A program made the translations under genes and the position numbers. This document shows, one piece after another, positions 62,481 to 64,000 of a stretch of 64,000 nt of DNA. Every line of letters begins with the position of its first letter. Position 1 is the first letter of the stretch. The stretch lies in the NCBI GenBank assembly GCA_949825065.1, contig OX463864.1, positions 10,281,787 to 10,345,786 of the forward strand, given 5' to 3'. This DNA comes from Odontocerum albicorne. Its lineage: Eukaryota; Arthropoda; Insecta; Trichoptera; Odontoceridae. The notes under the pieces are model-generated. The model saw only the letters and a program-made list of their open reading frames with translations. It was not told the origin of the DNA and did not search any database.

Positions 62481-62545
62481 CAAAGCACGGTGATCAACGC
62501 AACTGATAGTACATCGTAATATCAGTTGCATTGATCACCGTGCTT
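62481..62545. repeat. 27-bp hairpin
   Basis: Arms 62481-62507 (AAAGCACGGTGATCAACGCA...) and 62519-62545 pair with one mismatch (C/T) around the 11-bp loop GTACATCGTAA. miRNA-precursor-like size, but it could also be a tiny foldback. Confidence 0.8.
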
Positions 62546-62689
62546 TCTTCTGCCCTATTTAAAGCTCACCAAAGAAGATATTTCTGGGGAGTCTGAAATC
62601 AGCCATGCAAGCTTCATATACAGATCAACGTAGGCGAGCATGTGACACCAGAAAGTCTATTCAACAACATTTTACCCTGCTTACTCGTA

Positions 62690-63055
62690 AAACTTGTTTG
62701 ATTATTTTTCTTCATATGTTGTGTCCGGTTCCCCCAATGTTGACTATTGGCTATCATTCGAGAAAATATATCTGTCTTTGGCGTCATGAAACAACTCCTC
62801 AAGATACGTAACCATACATGAATGTTGCATAACCAAGATAGGCTTCTTCTACGAGTACCAATTCTGTTTTCCCTCAATTTTGACCATCAATATTATTAAA
62901 ACCCGGATAAGCACTCTTTCGGTATTTTATGGTATTTAAGAGCTCTCATTCTCTACACTTGCTCTACACAGCACTTCAGTGTGTGAGATCAACCAAGAAA
63001 CCAAGAAATTCCGAATATTCTCCGATGAATCCACATTTCGAATGCTTCTAGCTTA
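62690..63055 (-). pseudogene. LINE fragment, minus
   Basis: Text such as CCCCAATGTTGACTATTGGC followed by TATATCTGTCTTTGGC repeats that at 63121-63165 (CCACCCAATGTTGACTATCA; ATCTCTGTCCCTGGCAG), so this is a second, truncated copy of the same LINE tail. Confidence 0.5.
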
Positions 63056-63059
63056 TTTA

Positions 63060-64000
63060 GCTATTTGGTCATTATGGTCCATGTTTCAACACTTCTTCTT
63101 CCTAGTGTCATGTCAGGTCCACCCAATGTTGACTATCAACTGAGAGTAAGCATCTCTGTCCCTGGCAGACCGAAAAAGATCCCCAACGCTCCTTATACCT
63201 ATTTGCCTCTTGCCAACACCTCTTCAACCCTCTATCTTGCCTTGGATAATCAGGTGCAGTAATTTGTATTTTACTCCTCCAAGTATATGACCCAAACAGG
63301 ACATCTTTCGGAGTTTAATATTAGTCAGCAACTCTATCAACTTTGACTTTTTGAAGAACCCTTGTGTTGCTGACCATATCCGTCCAGGGTATCCATAGCA
63401 TTCTCCGGTATATCTACATTTCGAATGCTTCCAGTCGGTTCATACTACCAACTTTGAGGGTCCATGATTCCACTCCATGCAATAACACTGACCAAACGTA
63501 GCATTTGACTGACCGTTGTCGAAGTTTCAAGTTTAGATTATCATCGCAGAATACGCTTCTCATTTTATTAAAAGCCGCACGAATGTTCAATGTTTCAACA
63601 CCATAAAGTAAAATATACCATATATAGCGCTTAATCATATATTGCTGAAGTTTAAGATTCAAATTATTATTGCAATTGCAATTGATAGAAGTCCTGCATA
63701 TGCCATTTCAATTTGGCATCTCATTTATATAGATCAAGGTCAAGATATTTGAAACTGTCGATTTGATCTATAGGTTGCCCGGTCAGCTGCAAAGATTTAA
63801 CTTCTCTATATGGATCAAGGTCAAGGCTTAGATATTTGAAACTGTCGACTTGATCTATAGGTTGCTCGGTCAGCTGCAAAGATTCGCCGTTATGAGACTA
63901 CCAACTCTATTGTATCATCGAATCTTCATTATACACCTGAAAAGCCACTGCTGACATTTTTCGAGTATTTTAATCCATCGTCTGTAGGGAATCCACGATT
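63060..64000 (-). pseudogene. LINE ORF C-terminal third, minus, runs off the window
   Basis: Minus reading: LQLTEQPIDQVDSFKYLSLD (thumb FKYL motif), RQRSVKCYVWSVLLHGVESW, TLKVGSMNRLEAFEM, IPWTDMVSNTRVLQKVKVDR, LLHLIIQGKIEG, then the tail. It is the mirror of 46375-47030. The thumb segment is tandemly duplicated (63736-63775 and 63815-63880 copies of ATATTTGAAACTGTCGA.TTG). Confidence 0.75.

Overview
This is a stretch of an AT-rich, repeat-dense arthropod genome, most likely an insect. It carries one recognisable host gene and is otherwise a dense mosaic of transposable-element (TE) remnants, many nested. Support for an insect: the host protein reads as an insect TASK-type two-pore potassium channel; there are mariner elements of several lineages, Penelope-like elements, RTE/jockey-type LINEs, tRNA-derived SINEs, and short interstitial TTAGG-type arrays (the arthropod telomere unit). 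I cannot name the species. A block of exactly 200 N (32728-32927) is an assembly gap.

Layout. 1-37 kb: intergenic TE mosaic. It holds a Tc1-like transposase relic at the left edge, LINE 3' ends, about ten copies of a Penelope-like terminal repeat (often as inverted pairs), two tRNA-derived SINE families, satellites with 43-bp (899-1156), 83-bp (5175-5909), 30-bp (8075-8825) and 18-bp (22538-22725) units, hAT and piggyBac-type MITEs, and mariner fragments. 37.3-57.6 kb: seven exons of a plus-strand TASK-type K2P channel gene (331 codons visible, C-terminus not found). Its introns are full of TE: a hAT transposase relic in intron 1, a minus-strand LINE reverse transcriptase in intron 2, mariner and piggyBac-type pieces in intron 4, and in intron 6 an intact mariner with perfect 31-bp inverted repeats and TA duplications. 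57.6-64 kb: intron 7 or 3' flank, with a pogo-type MITE, a long inverted repeat, a second mariner with an intact 360-codon transposase whose left end merges into a GT/GCGT microsatellite, and minus-strand LINE remnants.

The strongest unexpected signal is the octamer TACGAGTA/TACTCGTA, found 15 times, about six times my hand estimate of chance. TA plus CGAG plus TA matches the 6-bp excision scar known for the Tc1-family element Minos, whose ends begin CGAG. In one SINE copy the octamer is an exact 6-bp insertion relative to two sister copies. No Minos element is visible, so these may be scars of a family that moved through this genome. A second signal is a conserved RNA-fold motif in the Penelope-like terminal repeats, with hammerhead-type CUGAUGA and GAAA boxes and compensatory changes in stem II.

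Coordinates of repeats were read by eye and edges may be off by some bases unless target-site duplications or inverted termini are quoted. Open frames that are shadows of repeats are omitted.
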